In this document: positions 45,485 through 54,728 of the stretch, in pieces
How positions within the stretch are numbered: the first letter of the stretch is position 1
How the letters are laid out: each line of letters opens with the position of its first letter
Origin: Planktotalea arctica
GTDB lineage: Bacteria; Pseudomonadota; Alphaproteobacteria; Rhodobacterales; Rhodobacteraceae
Direction of reading: 5' to 3'
DNA length: 64,000 bases
Assembly (NCBI RefSeq): GCF_002105285.1
Contig: NZ_MUHR01000002.1
Location: 62,001-126,000, forward strand
Position numbers and translations under genes: made by a program
Notes under the pieces: generated by a model
Told to the model about the DNA's origin: nothing
The model's input: the letters and a program-made list of their open reading frames with translations, nothing else
Databases searched by the model: none

Positions 45485-47227
45485 ATGGATATTCAAGTTC
45501 CCGACATTGGTGATTTCACCGAAATTCCTGTAGTCACGGTTCTGGTTTCTGTGGGCGATACTGTCGCCGCAGAAGACCCGTTGATCGAGCTGGAGAGCGA
45601 CAAAGCCACGATGGAAGTTCCTTCCCCTGCGGCGGGTGTGATCAAGGAAATCCTTGTTTCCGAGGGCGATAACGTTTCCATGGGCACAGTTATCATGCGC
45701 TTTGAAGGTGCTGGCGCTGAGGAGGCTCCGAAACGGGCAGAGAAAGCCCCTGCAGCGGCCCCGGCCCCCGCGCAAGTTGCGGCGACTGGCACGGCCAGTG
45801 GCGCTGGCGATGTGCACGGCGAAGTCGTTGTGCTGGGTTCTGGTCCAGGCGGTTACACGGCTGCGTTTCGCGCCGCAGACCTTGGCAGAAAGGTCGTTCT
45901 CATCGAGAAGGATCCCATGCTGGGCGGCGTTTGCCTCAACGTGGGCTGCATCCCGTCCAAGGCGCTTTTGCATGTGGCCAAGGTTATTACAGAAGCCGAA
46001 GACATGGGCGCGCACGGCGTGACATTCGCCAAGCCGAAGATCGATCTGGACGAGCTGCGCAGTTTCAAGGACAGCGTCGTGGGGCAACTCACGGGCGGGC
46101 TTACTGGCCTCGCCAAAGCGCGCAAGGTCACGACGGTTCAGGGCACGGGTCAATTCACTGGTCCGAACATGATCGAAGTGACGCACGAGGGAAAAACCAC
46201 CACTGTCAGCTTTGATCAGTGCATCATCGCCGCCGGTTCCGAACCTGTGCATCTGCCGTTCCTGCCTCACGACGACGAGCGTGTAATCGACTCCACGGGC
46301 GCGCTGGAGCTAAAGGACATACCCAAGCGTATGCTGGTTCTGGGCGGCGGTATCATCGGTCTGGAAATGGCCTGCGTTTATGATGCGCTTGGCAGTCAGG
46401 TGACCATTGTCGAGTTGATGGACCAGATCATTCCGGGCGCGGATAAGGATATCGTCAAGCCTTTGCACAACCGTATCAAGGGGCGTTACGAGAATATTCT
46501 GCTCAAGACCAAAGTGACGGCGATGGAGGCCCAGAAGGGCGGCCTGAAAGTCACGTTCGAGGATGCGGCTGGCGAGAACAGTACCGATACGTTCGATAAG
46601 GTTCTGGTCGCGGTCGGGCGCACGCCCAATGGCAAAAAGATCAATGCTGCCGCGGCGGGCGTTGCAGTGGACGAGCGCGGCTTTATCGCGGTGGACAGTC
46701 AGCAGCGCACTGGCGTTAACCATATCTTTGCGATTGGCGATCTTGTTGGCCAACCGATGCTGGCGCACAAGGCTGTTCACGAGGGCAAAGTCGCGGCAGA
46801 GGTTTGCGCAGGTCACAAGCGTCACTTCGATGCGTCGCTGATCCCGTCCGTGGCCTATACAGATCCAGAGGTCGCCTGGTGCGGCGTGACGGAAACCGAA
46901 GCCAAAGCCAAAGGCATCAACTACGAAAAGGGTGTGTTTCCTTGGGCTGCGTCGGGCAGGGCTCTTTCGAACGGGCGCTCCGAGGGTCTGACCAAGCTCT
47001 TGTTCAACCCCGAAGACCAGCGCATCATTGGCGGCTGTATCGTGGGCACCAACGCGGGCGATCTGATCGCCGAAGTCGCGCTTGCGATCGAAATGGGCGC
47101 GGATGCTGTGGACCTTGGTCATACGATCCACCCGCATCCGACACTGTCCGAAACCGTGAATTTCGCGGCGGAAATGTTCGAGGGCACGATTACCGATCTC
47201 ATGCCGCCGAAAAAGAAAAAGCATTAG
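45485..47227 (+). CDS. lpd: Dihydrolipoamide dehydrogenase with N-terminal lipoyl domain (PDH E3)
   Basis: Reoxidises dihydrolipoyl groups with NAD+. Of 580 residues, ~1-77 form a lipoyl domain (Lys 40), then an Ala/Pro linker (~80-110) leads to the flavoprotein: EVVVLGSGPGGYTAAFRAAD, redox disulfide Cys 150-Cys 155 in GGVCLNVGCIPSK, NAD site VLGGGIIGLEMA, FAIGDLVGQPMLAHKA, and the His-Glu base in HPHPTLSETV. Ordinary E3 is about 465 residues; the lipoylated form occurs in some alphaproteobacteria and others. The start is 13 bases after aceF. Confidence 0.96.
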   Translation: MDIQVPDIGDFTEIPVVTVLVSVGDTVAAEDPLIELESDKATMEVPSPAAGVIKEILVSEGDNVSMGTVIMRFEGAGAEEAPKRAEKAPAAAPAPAQVAATGTASGAGDVHGEVVVLGSGPGGYTAAFRAADLGRKVVLIEKDPMLGGVCLNVGCIPSKALLHVAKVITEAEDMGAHGVTFAKPKIDLDELRSFKDSVVGQLTGGLTGLAKARKVTTVQGTGQFTGPNMIEVTHEGKTTTVSFDQCIIAAGSEPVHLPFLPHDDERVIDSTGALELKDIPKRMLVLGGGIIGLEMACVYDALGSQVTIVELMDQIIPGADKDIVKPLHNRIKGRYENILLKTKVTAMEAQKGGLKVTFEDAAGENSTDTFDKVLVAVGRTPNGKKINAAAAGVAVDERGFIAVDSQQRTGVNHIFAIGDLVGQPMLAHKAVHEGKVAAEVCAGHKRHFDASLIPSVAYTDPEVAWCGVTETEAKAKGINYEKGVFPWAASGRALSNGRSEGLTKLLFNPEDQRIIGGCIVGTNAGDLIAEVALAIEMGADAVDLGHTIHPHPTLSETVNFAAEMFEGTITDLMPPKKKKH

Positions 47228-47251
47228 ATTTTTCGGTATGCTTAACTTTGG

Positions 47252-47287
47252 GGCCGTCCGCATTGTCATGATGCGGGCGGCCTTTTT
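47252..47287 (+). terminator. Terminator of the PDH operon
   Basis: GGCCGTCCGCAT pairs with ATGCGGGCGGCC (12 bp, one G-U) over a 7-base loop, then five T. It lies 25 bases after the lpd stop. Confidence 0.9.
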
Positions 47288-47419
47288 CATTTTGGGGCAA
47301 TTTGGAAACAATAAGGGTAATTGCAATCCATTGTATTGCGAGAGGAGATAGTTTCACTAATTTAATTGACCCGGCCAAGTTAATTGCATCATGCTTAAGT
47401 CACTACGTGGGGGCGTAAT

Positions 47420-48403
47420 ATGATTGCTTTAATACTTATACCACTGGCTTTGGCGTTTGCTTTTTCGGGAATTTTCGAAGCCGAAATCGAACGGATCGCA
47501 GAAGAAAACGGGATCGAAGACTTCGATCCCGAGGCACCTTCTATTTATGATGGCAGAGAAGTCGAATTCGGCACCAATACGCCTGACACGCTCACCGGAA
47601 CCAATGGTGATGATGTTATTTTCGGGCTTGGACAAACGGATCTCATTCGTGGGCTCTCGGGGGATGATATAATCGAAGCTGGCAGCAACGCGGATACGGT
47701 CTTTGGTGGAGCTGGAGATGACATCATAGGCGGTGGAACCGGGGTTGATGTGCTCTACGGTGATGCGGGCGATGACGCCTTGCTTGGCAATGGCGGTGAT
47801 GATGTACTGATCGGTCGCTCGGGCAATGATCTTCTTATTGGAGGTAGCGGCGCGGATAGCTTGAATGGCGGGCCCGGCGATGATGTCCTGATCAGCGGCA
47901 ATATCGAAATCGAAGGCGAGGGTGCATTGGACGTGAGTGCGAGTGCGCTAGCGGCGGTGCGGCTGTTTTCGCAAGAGGAGCTGAGCGAAGCTGATTTCGA
48001 TGCGTTGGAAACCAACGGCGCGCTTAACGGTGTGAACGTAGAATTTCTCGCGCAGTCGCCGATGCCAACCCAAGGCGGTGAGTTGCGCGGCGGTAACGGG
48101 AATGATCTTCTGGTTCTGTCTGGCGGCGACATGGCCGAAGGCGGTGCAGGCGAGGATATGTTCGTCCTTAACGAGGATATGGTGAATGAGAACACCGTTC
48201 AGATTGCAGATTATACGCCGTCCGAAGACATAATCGCGATAGAGTACGCAGGCGAGAATGCTCCCGTGCCCGAAATCAGAGATCGCGGGGCTGATGCGTT
48301 GATCGTTATCGGTGAAGCGGTCATTGCGCGGGTTGCGAGTGGCGCAGGTTTGAGTGTGGATGATTTGCGCTTGGTGCGTACGGGCGAGTACGAAACCTTT
48401 TGA
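47420..48403 (+). CDS. RTX-repeat calcium-binding protein
   Basis: 327 residues, acidic. A short hydrophobic N-terminus (MIALILIPLALAFAFSGIF) acts as a membrane anchor or signal, followed by about ten hemolysin-type nonapeptides at ~57-165 (NGDDVIFGLGQTDLIRGLSG, GGAGDDIIGGGTGVDVLYGD, NGGDDVLIGRSGNDLLIGGS), a spacer, and one more repeat (GGNGNDLLVLSGGDMAEGG) before a C-terminal part with an FVLNED...VQIADYTPSEDIIAIEY motif typical of RTX C-termini. Calcium should fold the repeats outside the cytoplasm. Unlike most RTX proteins it is short and has an N-terminal hydrophobic stretch. TGGGGG lies upstream of the ATG. Function unknown. Confidence 0.85.
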   Translation: MIALILIPLALAFAFSGIFEAEIERIAEENGIEDFDPEAPSIYDGREVEFGTNTPDTLTGTNGDDVIFGLGQTDLIRGLSGDDIIEAGSNADTVFGGAGDDIIGGGTGVDVLYGDAGDDALLGNGGDDVLIGRSGNDLLIGGSGADSLNGGPGDDVLISGNIEIEGEGALDVSASALAAVRLFSQEELSEADFDALETNGALNGVNVEFLAQSPMPTQGGELRGGNGNDLLVLSGGDMAEGGAGEDMFVLNEDMVNENTVQIADYTPSEDIIAIEYAGENAPVPEIRDRGADALIVIGEAVIARVASGAGLSVDDLRLVRTGEYETF

Positions 48404-48465
48404 CAAGTCGATTTTTCTGATTTCAAATTACTACATTTAGAAGTCATATTTGAGGAGTAGACTAG

Positions 48466-48888
48466 ATGTTGCGAAATATTGTTGCTATCGTTGCCTTTGC
48501 CGTATCCTTGCCTGCCATAGCATCCGCTGCTTCGCTTGTCGCGAAGGTGGATGTGTCGCAGCAAACTATGACGGTCATTCGTCACGGTGAAGTGATTTAT
48601 CAATGGCCCGTGTCGACCGCACGCAAGGGCAAAATCACTCCGCGTGGCAGCTATTCTCCGCAAAGCCTGTCGCGCTATCACAAATCCAGTCTTTATAATA
48701 ATGCGCCTATGCCCTATTCGATTTTCTTTCGCGGTAATTACGCGGTGCATGGGACCAATCAGGTGTCGCGCCTCGGGCGCCCTGCCTCTGCTGGATGCGT
48801 GCGTTTGCACACGGAAAACGCCGCGAAATTATTTGCATTGGTGAAGAAACACGGCTTCAAGGACACGCGGATCGTTGTTCAGAACTAA
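48466..48888 (+). CDS. L,D-transpeptidase (YkuD domain), short
   Basis: 140 residues. The signal peptide MLRNIVAIVAFAVSLPAIASA is followed by a compact YkuD domain. VDVSQQTMTVIRHGEVIYQW starts the fold and HGTNQVSRLGRPASAGCVRL carries the catalytic His 95 and Cys 111 of the HX14-17SxGCxR motif. Such enzymes form 3-3 cross-links or attach lipoproteins to peptidoglycan in the periplasm. It converges on the PBP4-like gene 14 bases away; a second YkuD protein lies at 55518. Confidence 0.93.
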   Translation: MLRNIVAIVAFAVSLPAIASAASLVAKVDVSQQTMTVIRHGEVIYQWPVSTARKGKITPRGSYSPQSLSRYHKSSLYNNAPMPYSIFFRGNYAVHGTNQVSRLGRPASAGCVRLHTENAAKLFALVKKHGFKDTRIVVQN

Positions 48889-48902
48889 CACTTTAACCTG
48901 CG

Positions 48903-50411
48903 TCAGCCGTAGACGGTGCCCCAACGCTCGATCAGTTGTTGTTGCAACGCTTTTGCGCGCCGGTTCCAGGCACGTCCGCCGCGGGGGGCTTCTTTGTCGG
49001 CGTCCTTGATGCCGCGGCGACGACCCGTGTCGGCGCAGATCATCGCAAAGGCGAGTTGCTTGCCATCGGGCGCGGTCATATAGCCGCTCAAAGCAGAGAC
49101 GAAATTGAGCGTGCCTGTCTTGGCATGCACCTTGATCGGGTGGTTCTTGATCACTTTTCGATTGGCATCGCGCATGGCGATCGGTTTCAAAAGCTCGGCG
49201 AACCCGGCGCTGCTGCGCGCCATAAGCATGGCATTTACCATGCTTTGCGCAGTAACTTTGCTGGCATCGCTCAGGCCCGAGTGATCGGCGAAACTTGCGT
49301 TGCCCATCTTGAGCGCGGCGTTGGCCCAGCGGCTCATCTCGCTGGCCGATGCCTTGAGCGAAGTGATGCGCCCGCCGCGTTTGCGGGTTGCCGCAAGGCC
49401 GACGACTTCGGCGGTGATATTGGTGGAATACTTCAACATATCGCGCAGGATTGTGGAAAGTGGGGCGCTGGTGTTGGTGACGAGTGCGCGCGTTTTTGGC
49501 GCGCGTTCGCTGCGCTTGGGGGACTTCAGGACGATGCCTTGCGCACGCGCGAAGGTTTGCAGCACATCGGCTGCATAAAGCCCGGGTTTGCGCACAGGTA
49601 GCCAGCGCGCGCCACTGTTGCCAAGCGCGCCGCGCGCGACGCTCCATTCATCAAAGCGGCCCCCGTCCTTGTAGGTGTAGACCGGCAGATCACGCGCTGC
49701 GATGCTCATCTTTGCAATGTAGACTTCGGGGCGATATTTGTTCGAGCGCGCATCCATCGTGACAGAATAGCCGTTGCCAGCGCGCCTCCATTCAAAATGG
49801 ACACGGTTAAAATTCAGGTTGAGCCCCGAGATTGCGGTGTTGTAGCTGACGTGATCTGGTTGGCTGGGATCTATGTCGCGCAGGTTGGGCAGGGCGTTAT
49901 CGACGTAGTAGAACTGGCCGCGCACTTCGCGAATGCCGAGGGATTTGAGCTTGGATGCCATGCCCGCAAGCGCATTGGTGTCGAGCGTTGGATCGCCCCC
50001 CCCGATGAGAAATAGATCGCCGCTGACCACGCCGTTCGCGATAGAGCCATTGGTGCTGATTTGCGTGGCAAAGCGAAAGTTCGCACCAAGCGTGTCGAGC
50101 GCGTAGAGCGCGGTGACGGCCTTGGCGGTGCTGGCAGGGGGCAGGCCCATGGCGGCGTTGCCGGTTTCAAGCACCTTGCCGCTGCGCAGATCGGCGACAG
50201 CAAAACCGACCGCGCCGCCCAGCTGCGCCGCAGTGATCAGCGCATCTGGCGAAGAGGCGGTGCTCACCGCAGGTGCGGCGAGCGCATTGCCGCCGCGCGC
50301 GCTTGGGCGCAGAGATGTCAAAGGGGCGTTGGCAAATGCAACATTACCGAGCGAAACAGAAGCAGCGGCGCTGGCGGTGAGAAAAAAACGTCGTGTAAAT
50401 AAATTTGTCAT
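48903..50411 (-). CDS. dacB: D-alanyl-D-alanine carboxypeptidase/endopeptidase (PBP4 type)
   Basis: Periplasmic penicillin-binding protein of class C, about 502 residues, which trims or cleaves peptidoglycan cross-links. A twin-arginine-like signal (TRRFFLTASAAASVSLGNVAFA) is followed by the three active-site motifs: SxxK in PPASTAKAVT (Ser 94, Lys 97), SxN in LKYSTNITAE, and KTG in VHAKTGTLNF. The long insertion between SxxK and SxN is the mark of the PBP4 class. The start at 50411 is set at the first codon before the signal sequence; the frame to 50483 would extend it without purpose. Confidence 0.93.
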   Translation of the reverse strand: MTNLFTRRFFLTASAAASVSLGNVAFANAPLTSLRPSARGGNALAAPAVSTASSPDALITAAQLGGAVGFAVADLRSGKVLETGNAAMGLPPASTAKAVTALYALDTLGANFRFATQISTNGSIANGVVSGDLFLIGGGDPTLDTNALAGMASKLKSLGIREVRGQFYYVDNALPNLRDIDPSQPDHVSYNTAISGLNLNFNRVHFEWRRAGNGYSVTMDARSNKYRPEVYIAKMSIAARDLPVYTYKDGGRFDEWSVARGALGNSGARWLPVRKPGLYAADVLQTFARAQGIVLKSPKRSERAPKTRALVTNTSAPLSTILRDMLKYSTNITAEVVGLAATRKRGGRITSLKASASEMSRWANAALKMGNASFADHSGLSDASKVTAQSMVNAMLMARSSAGFAELLKPIAMRDANRKVIKNHPIKVHAKTGTLNFVSALSGYMTAPDGKQLAFAMICADTGRRRGIKDADKEAPRGGRAWNRRAKALQQQLIERWGTVYG

Positions 50412-50578
50412 GGAAAAGTTAATGCAAATTGTTGCGTCTGAAACAAGGCCCGTGCGGTGCAACACTTGGGCAATTTGTGGCATTTTACGCTAAAGTGATT
50501 GTAAGGGCTGCGGTGCGGGCGCTTCGACGCGCAAACCTGTCTCTGTCAGGTTACATTCGCATGTGCTAGGCGCACGCC

Positions 50579-51439
50579 ATGATCAAAGCGCTTTTCATCA
50601 TGCTCATTGCCATGAGCTTCATTCCCGCAGGGGACGCAGCCAGCAAGGTAATGACCTCCGAGCTGGGTGTCGCCCCCGTCTACGTGGTCTGGACGCGCTT
50701 TGTCATCGGTGCATTGATCTTGCTGCCGTTCACCTGGCGCGCAGGGCTATGCGTTCTTTGGGACTGGCGCGTCTGGTTTCGCGCGAGCCTTGTCGCAGGC
50801 GGGATCAGCTGCATCACACAAGCGATCAAATTCGCGCCGTTGGCGGATGTGTTCGGCGCCTTCTTCATCGCGCCGATGATAAGTTTCGTGCTCTCTGTCT
50901 GGCTTTTGAAAGAGCGCGCGCGCTTGGTTCAGGCGCTGTTGGTGGTGCTCGGATTTGTCGGCGTGCTGTTGATTGTGCGCCCGGGGTTCGAAACCTGGCA
51001 AGGGCTTGGCTGGGCGGTGATTGCGGGCTGTTTTTACGGCGCTTTCCTAACCGCGTCTCGTTGGCTGGCAGGACAGGTCGCGATTGGCGGTTTGATGTTG
51101 ACGCAGATGGTGGGACCGACCTTGTTGATTACACCGTTCGTGTTGGGCAATTTCCCGCAAATCACGCCGCAGATTGCAGGGCTGACCTTGGTGAGTGGAG
51201 CCTGTTCAATGGCAGGCAACGTTTTGATGTTATTTGCCTATCGCATGCAAGAAGCCTCCAAGCTGGCACCCTTCGTCTATTTCCAATTGCTGAGCGCAGT
51301 GGTGCTGGGCTGGGCAATTTTCGGCGATCTTCCAAGCGCGCTGACGCTGCTGGGCATGGGGCTTATCGTGGTGGCCGGCAGCGCAGTTGCGATGTTGCAA
51401 TCACGACGGCCAATCGCCCTTGGCACGGAGCGCGCTTGA
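50579..51439 (+). CDS. EamA/DMT-family membrane transporter
   Basis: 286 residues with ten predicted membrane helices in two EamA repeats (first from [20 protein letters not shown], then [20 protein letters not shown]; second from [20 protein letters not shown]). Substrate not readable. It resembles the group of inner-membrane exporters annotated as RhaT-like. Its last 39 bases overlap the convergent nadD. It is divergent from dacB across 167 bases, which hold only an AACCTG/CAGGTT inverted repeat at 50534-50552. Confidence 0.85.
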   Translation: MIKALFIMLIAMSFIPAGDAASKVMTSELGVAPVYVVWTRFVIGALILLPFTWRAGLCVLWDWRVWFRASLVAGGISCITQAIKFAPLADVFGAFFIAPMISFVLSVWLLKERARLVQALLVVLGFVGVLLIVRPGFETWQGLGWAVIAGCFYGAFLTASRWLAGQVAIGGLMLTQMVGPTLLITPFVLGNFPQITPQIAGLTLVSGACSMAGNVLMLFAYRMQEASKLAPFVYFQLLSAVVLGWAIFGDLPSALTLLGMGLIVVAGSAVAMLQSRRPIALGTERA

Positions 51440-52000
51440 GGAAATATCGCGCATCGGCACGTTGACGAAGGCCCAAGCCGGTGCATCTGCGATCGAGAGC
51501 AGGCGTGCCTGACGACCCTTGAGCAGAGCATGGCGATAGATTTGCGCGGCGGGGGCGGTGCGCGCCGCGATCCGCTCGCCGGGGCGGGCAAGCACGCCGA
51601 TGGGGACGGTATTGATGATTTCATCCCAGTCTTTCCACAGGTGGAACTGCGCAAGATTGTCCGCGCCCATGAGCCATGTGAAGCGCGCGAGCGGGAACTT
51701 CTGGCGCAGCGCGCGCAGGGTCTGCGCCGTGTAGCGGGTATTTAGCTGCGTTTCGATATCGCTGATATGAACGCGGGGGTGGCGCATGATTTCTGTGGCC
51801 CGCGCCATGCGTCGTCGCATCGGTGCTGGCCCGCGCCTTTTCATAGGGTTTCCGGGTGAGACCAGCCACCAGACCTCGTCCAGATCGAAGCGTTTCAGTG
51901 CCTCGAGCGTGATATGCACATGGCCTAGGTGGGCCGGATCGAATGAGCCGCCCAAAAGGCCGATGCGTCTGCCGCGTGTGGTATGCGCCGTAGGGGTCAT
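51401..52000 (-). CDS. nadD: Nicotinate-nucleotide adenylyltransferase
   Basis: Makes deamido-NAD from nicotinate mononucleotide and ATP. 199 residues with the nucleotidyltransferase motifs [20 protein letters not shown] near the N-terminus, [29 protein letters not shown] and the C-terminal [10 protein letters not shown]. The ATG at 52000 is chosen on family alignment; its ribosome site is weak, and an upstream in-frame start at 52048 would lie within the leader of the divergent ettA. It converges on the EamA gene with a 39-base overlap. Confidence 0.94.
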   Translation of the reverse strand: MTPTAHTTRGRRIGLLGGSFDPAHLGHVHITLEALKRFDLDEVWWLVSPGNPMKRRGPAPMRRRMARATEIMRHPRVHISDIETQLNTRYTAQTLRALRQKFPLARFTWLMGADNLAQFHLWKDWDEIINTVPIGVLARPGERIAARTAPAAQIYRHALLKGRQARLLSIADAPAWAFVNVPMRDISSSALRAKGDWPS

Positions 52001-52116
52001 ACGATTTCGTTTAGCGGGCAGGGCGTGCGCGCGCAATGATATGGCCAATCCAATTGCACCCGAAGGCGCGGCGCACTATGTGGGGGCCAACTGAATTCAG
52101 CGTAAGGACCAATCCC

Positions 52117-53772
52117 ATGGCAGCGTATCAATATGTCTATCACATGCAAGGCGTGTCCAAGACTTACCCCGGCGGCAAGAAGTGCTTTGAAAACATCCAC
52201 CTGAACTTTCTCCCCGGTGTGAAAATCGGTGTGGTTGGTGTCAACGGTTCGGGTAAATCCACGCTGCTTAAGATCATGGCGGGCCTGGATACGGAGTTCC
52301 AAGGCGAGGCATGGAAGGCCGAGGGCGCGAATGTCGGCTACCTGCCGCAGGAGCCCAAGCTCGATGAAACGCTCGATGTGCGCGGCAACGTAATGTTGGG
52401 TGTGGCCGATAAGAAGGCAACGCTTGATCGCTATAACGAACTTGCGATGAACTACTCTGACGAGACGGCCGACGAGATGGCCGAATTGCAGGACAAGATC
52501 GACGCAGAGAACCTCTGGGATCTGGATTCGCAAATCGACGTGTCCATGGAGGCTCTGCGCTGCCCGCCTGATGATGCGGATGTCACTTCGCTATCGGGTG
52601 GTGAGGCGCGCCGTGTTGCGCTGTGCAAACTGCTGCTGGAACAGCCCGACATGTTGCTGCTGGACGAGCCGACAAACCACCTAGATGCTGAAACAATTGC
52701 TTGGCTGCAAAAGCACCTGATTGACTACAAGGGGACTATTTTGTGCGTCACGCACGACCGCTATTTCCTTGATGACATCACCAGCTGGATTTTGGAGCTC
52801 GACCGTGGTCGCGGCGTCCCCTACGAGGGCAATTATTCCGCATGGCTGGAGCAGAAGGCGAAACGCCTGTCCCAAGAAGCGCGCGAAGATAAATCCAAGC
52901 AGAAAACGCTTGAGCGCGAACTTGAGTGGATGCGCCAAGGCGCGAAAGCGCGCCAAGCCAAATCGAAGGCGCGCATCAATTCATACAACGAACTCGCGGG
53001 CCAGTCCGAGCGTGACAAAGTCGGGCGTGCGCAGATCGTCATTCCCAACGGTCCCCGCCTTGGCAACAAGGTGATCGAAGTGAACGGTCTGAAAAAAGCC
53101 ATGGGCGACAAGCTGCTGGTTGAGGGCCTGTCGTTCGACCTACCACCCGGCGGCATTGTCGGCGTGATTGGTCCAAACGGCGCGGGTAAATCCACGTTGT
53201 TCAAGATGTTCACAGGTCAGGAAAAGCCGGACGAGGGCACGATTGAATATGGCGACACGGTGCAGCTATCCTACGTCGATCAATCCCGCGACGATCTGGG
53301 CGCGGATCAGACGGTTTGGGAAGCGATTTCCGGCGGCTCCGAGATTATCGCGCTGGGCGATGCGGAAGTAAATTCACGCGCCTATTGCTCGTCCTTCAAC
53401 TTTAAGGGCGGCGATCAGCAAAAGAAGGTTGGTCTGCTCTCGGGTGGTGAACGGAACCGCGTTCACATGGCGCGTTTGCTCAAAGAGGGCGGCAATGTGC
53501 TGCTGCTCGACGAGCCGACAAACGATCTGGATGTTGAGACGCTGCGCGCCTTGGAAGACGCTCTGGTCGATTTCGCTGGCTGTGCCGTGGTCATCTCGCA
53601 CGACCGTTTCTTCCTGGACCGCATCTGCACGCACATGCTCGCCTTTGAAGGCGACGCGCATGTGGAATGGTTCGAGGGTAACTTCGAGGACTACGAGGAA
53701 GACAAAAAGCGCCGCCTGGGTGCTGATGCGTTGGAGCCTAAGCGGATTAAGCATAAGAAATTTGCACGCTAA
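52117..53772 (+). CDS. ettA: Energy-dependent translational throttle EttA (ABC-F ATPase)
   Basis: Soluble ABC-F protein of 551 residues that binds the ribosomal E site and gates entry into elongation according to ATP/ADP. Two ATPase domains: Walker A GVNGSGKST and GPNGAGKST, signatures LSGGEARRVALCKLLL and LSGGERNRVHMARLL, Walker B LLLDEPTNHLD and LLLDEPTNDLD. The linker between them (EREDKSKQKTLERELEWMRQ style) holds the P-site tRNA interaction motif. The arm region and length fit EttA rather than Uup. The ATG at 52117 has AAGGA upstream; the frame before it is untranslated. Confidence 0.94.
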   Translation: MAAYQYVYHMQGVSKTYPGGKKCFENIHLNFLPGVKIGVVGVNGSGKSTLLKIMAGLDTEFQGEAWKAEGANVGYLPQEPKLDETLDVRGNVMLGVADKKATLDRYNELAMNYSDETADEMAELQDKIDAENLWDLDSQIDVSMEALRCPPDDADVTSLSGGEARRVALCKLLLEQPDMLLLDEPTNHLDAETIAWLQKHLIDYKGTILCVTHDRYFLDDITSWILELDRGRGVPYEGNYSAWLEQKAKRLSQEAREDKSKQKTLERELEWMRQGAKARQAKSKARINSYNELAGQSERDKVGRAQIVIPNGPRLGNKVIEVNGLKKAMGDKLLVEGLSFDLPPGGIVGVIGPNGAGKSTLFKMFTGQEKPDEGTIEYGDTVQLSYVDQSRDDLGADQTVWEAISGGSEIIALGDAEVNSRAYCSSFNFKGGDQQKKVGLLSGGERNRVHMARLLKEGGNVLLLDEPTNDLDVETLRALEDALVDFAGCAVVISHDRFFLDRICTHMLAFEGDAHVEWFEGNFEDYEEDKKRRLGADALEPKRIKHKKFAR

Positions 53773-53839
53773 GTTTAGCATAAGCTAAACATAGCGGGTG
53801 CGAGGCAGCGTATTGCCGAAAGGCAATGCGCGTTCGCAC
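53773..53839 (+). other. Two hairpins after ettA, one large with a GAAA tetraloop
   Basis: GTTTAGC / GCTAAAC (7 bp, ATAA loop, 53773-53790) directly follows the stop. Then GCGTATTGCC and GGCAATGCGC pair perfectly with one G-U around GAAA (53808-53831), nested inside GTGCGA / TCGCAC (53798-53803 with 53834-53839). No T-tract follows. This could be a factor-dependent terminator, an mRNA-end stabiliser, or part of a small structured RNA before the orphan gene at 53902. Confidence 0.5.
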
Positions 53840-53901
53840 ACCGTGGTAATTGCGCGCTTACTAATTATCACTACAGCAAGCGTAGCGTCGAAGGAGCTGT
53901 T

Positions 53902-54210
53902 ATGGATGAAGTGTTGGCCATTCCCGGTGGTCTTGGCTTAGGTTCGTTACTTACGGTCATCATACAATCGATTATACAAAATTCAAATTTCCGTTCGAAA
54001 CGGGCATTCGAGGAAAAAAAAGAAGCATACGTTGGCCTTTTGGAGGCTTTGCAAAGAGCAGCGATTGAGAGGACCGATCAAGCTGCAAAAGCATTTGCAT
54101 ATTGGCAAATGCGTTGTGATCTTGTCGGATCGAAAGAAGTTCAAGTTGCAATTGAAGAATTAGTTGAAAGCAACGATGATGTTGCGAGACGTGCGAAAGC
54201 AATGCTTTAA
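53902..54210 (+). CDS. Small AT-rich orphan protein with one membrane segment
   Basis: 102 residues, not assigned to a family. The N-terminus GGLGLGSLLTVIIQSIIQN is a short membrane-like helix, followed by a basic patch (FRSKRAFEEKKEAYVGLLEA) and an amphipathic helix that could form a coiled coil. AAGGAG lies 7 bases before the ATG, so it is probably translated. Base composition is clearly more AT-rich than the neighbours, and codon use differs, which suggests recent acquisition. Small proteins with a similar FEEKKEAYxGLLEA segment occur next to defence or mobile genes in other bacteria as far as I recall, but no function can be given. Confidence 0.65.
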   Translation: MDEVLAIPGGLGLGSLLTVIIQSIIQNSNFRSKRAFEEKKEAYVGLLEALQRAAIERTDQAAKAFAYWQMRCDLVGSKEVQVAIEELVESNDDVARRAKAML

Positions 54211-54289
54211 TTAAAATCAGCTTTACGAAACGATCTGGGCTTGTGAGGTTTTCTAAAGAATAGCAGATCTAAATTGCTGCGATTTCAAT

Positions 54290-54718
54290 TCACCCCTCTG
54301 GCACCCAATTTACGATCTGCCACATCTTCATTGCACCTGACTGACGCTTCAATTCGCGGCCGTTCTGCCATGCGATCATGGTCGGGATGCCTTTGATGCG
54401 CATTTTGCTGGAGATCGTCGCGTGCTCTTGCGTGTTCATCTTCACGAGGCGCGCTTTGCCCGATAGCTCCGCTGCGGCCTTGTCGAATTCCGGCCCCATC
54501 ATCTTGCACGGGCCGCACCACGGGGCCCAGAAATCCACGATCAAAGGAACGTCGTCGTTGGCAGCGGCTTTGGCGAGGATGGCGGGCGTGATCTCGATGG
54601 CTTTAGAGGGCATCAAAGGGGCAGAGCAAGAGCCGCATTTGGGGCCAGCGCTCAGTTTATCGAAGGGCACGCGATTTACTTGTGCGCATTTTAGACAAGT
54701 TAGCTTTTTACCAGCCAT
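54290..54718 (-). CDS. trxC: Thioredoxin 2 (zinc-ribbon thioredoxin)
   Basis: Cytosolic disulfide reductase of 142 residues. The N-terminal zinc ribbon CLKC (8, 11) and CGSC (28, 31) marks TrxC rather than TrxA. The thioredoxin domain follows, with VDFWAPWCGPCKMMGPEFDK (active Cys 68, 71) and the cis-proline loop GIPTMIAWQNG. TrxC is often induced by oxidative stress. AAGGAAATCAA precedes the ATG. The hemolysin III-like gene lies 10 bases upstream on the same strand, so they are one transcript. Confidence 0.95.
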   Translation of the reverse strand: MAGKKLTCLKCAQVNRVPFDKLSAGPKCGSCSAPLMPSKAIEITPAILAKAAANDDVPLIVDFWAPWCGPCKMMGPEFDKAAAELSGKARLVKMNTQEHATISSKMRIKGIPTMIAWQNGRELKRQSGAMKMWQIVNWVPEG

Positions 54719-54728
54719 TTGATTTCCT

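Noticed and set aside
47590-47900. DNA repeats over the RTX region as a possible CRISPR or satellite array
   Set aside because: The periodicity is 27 bases of degenerate coding sequence matching nonapeptide repeats, with no constant repeat or unique spacers.
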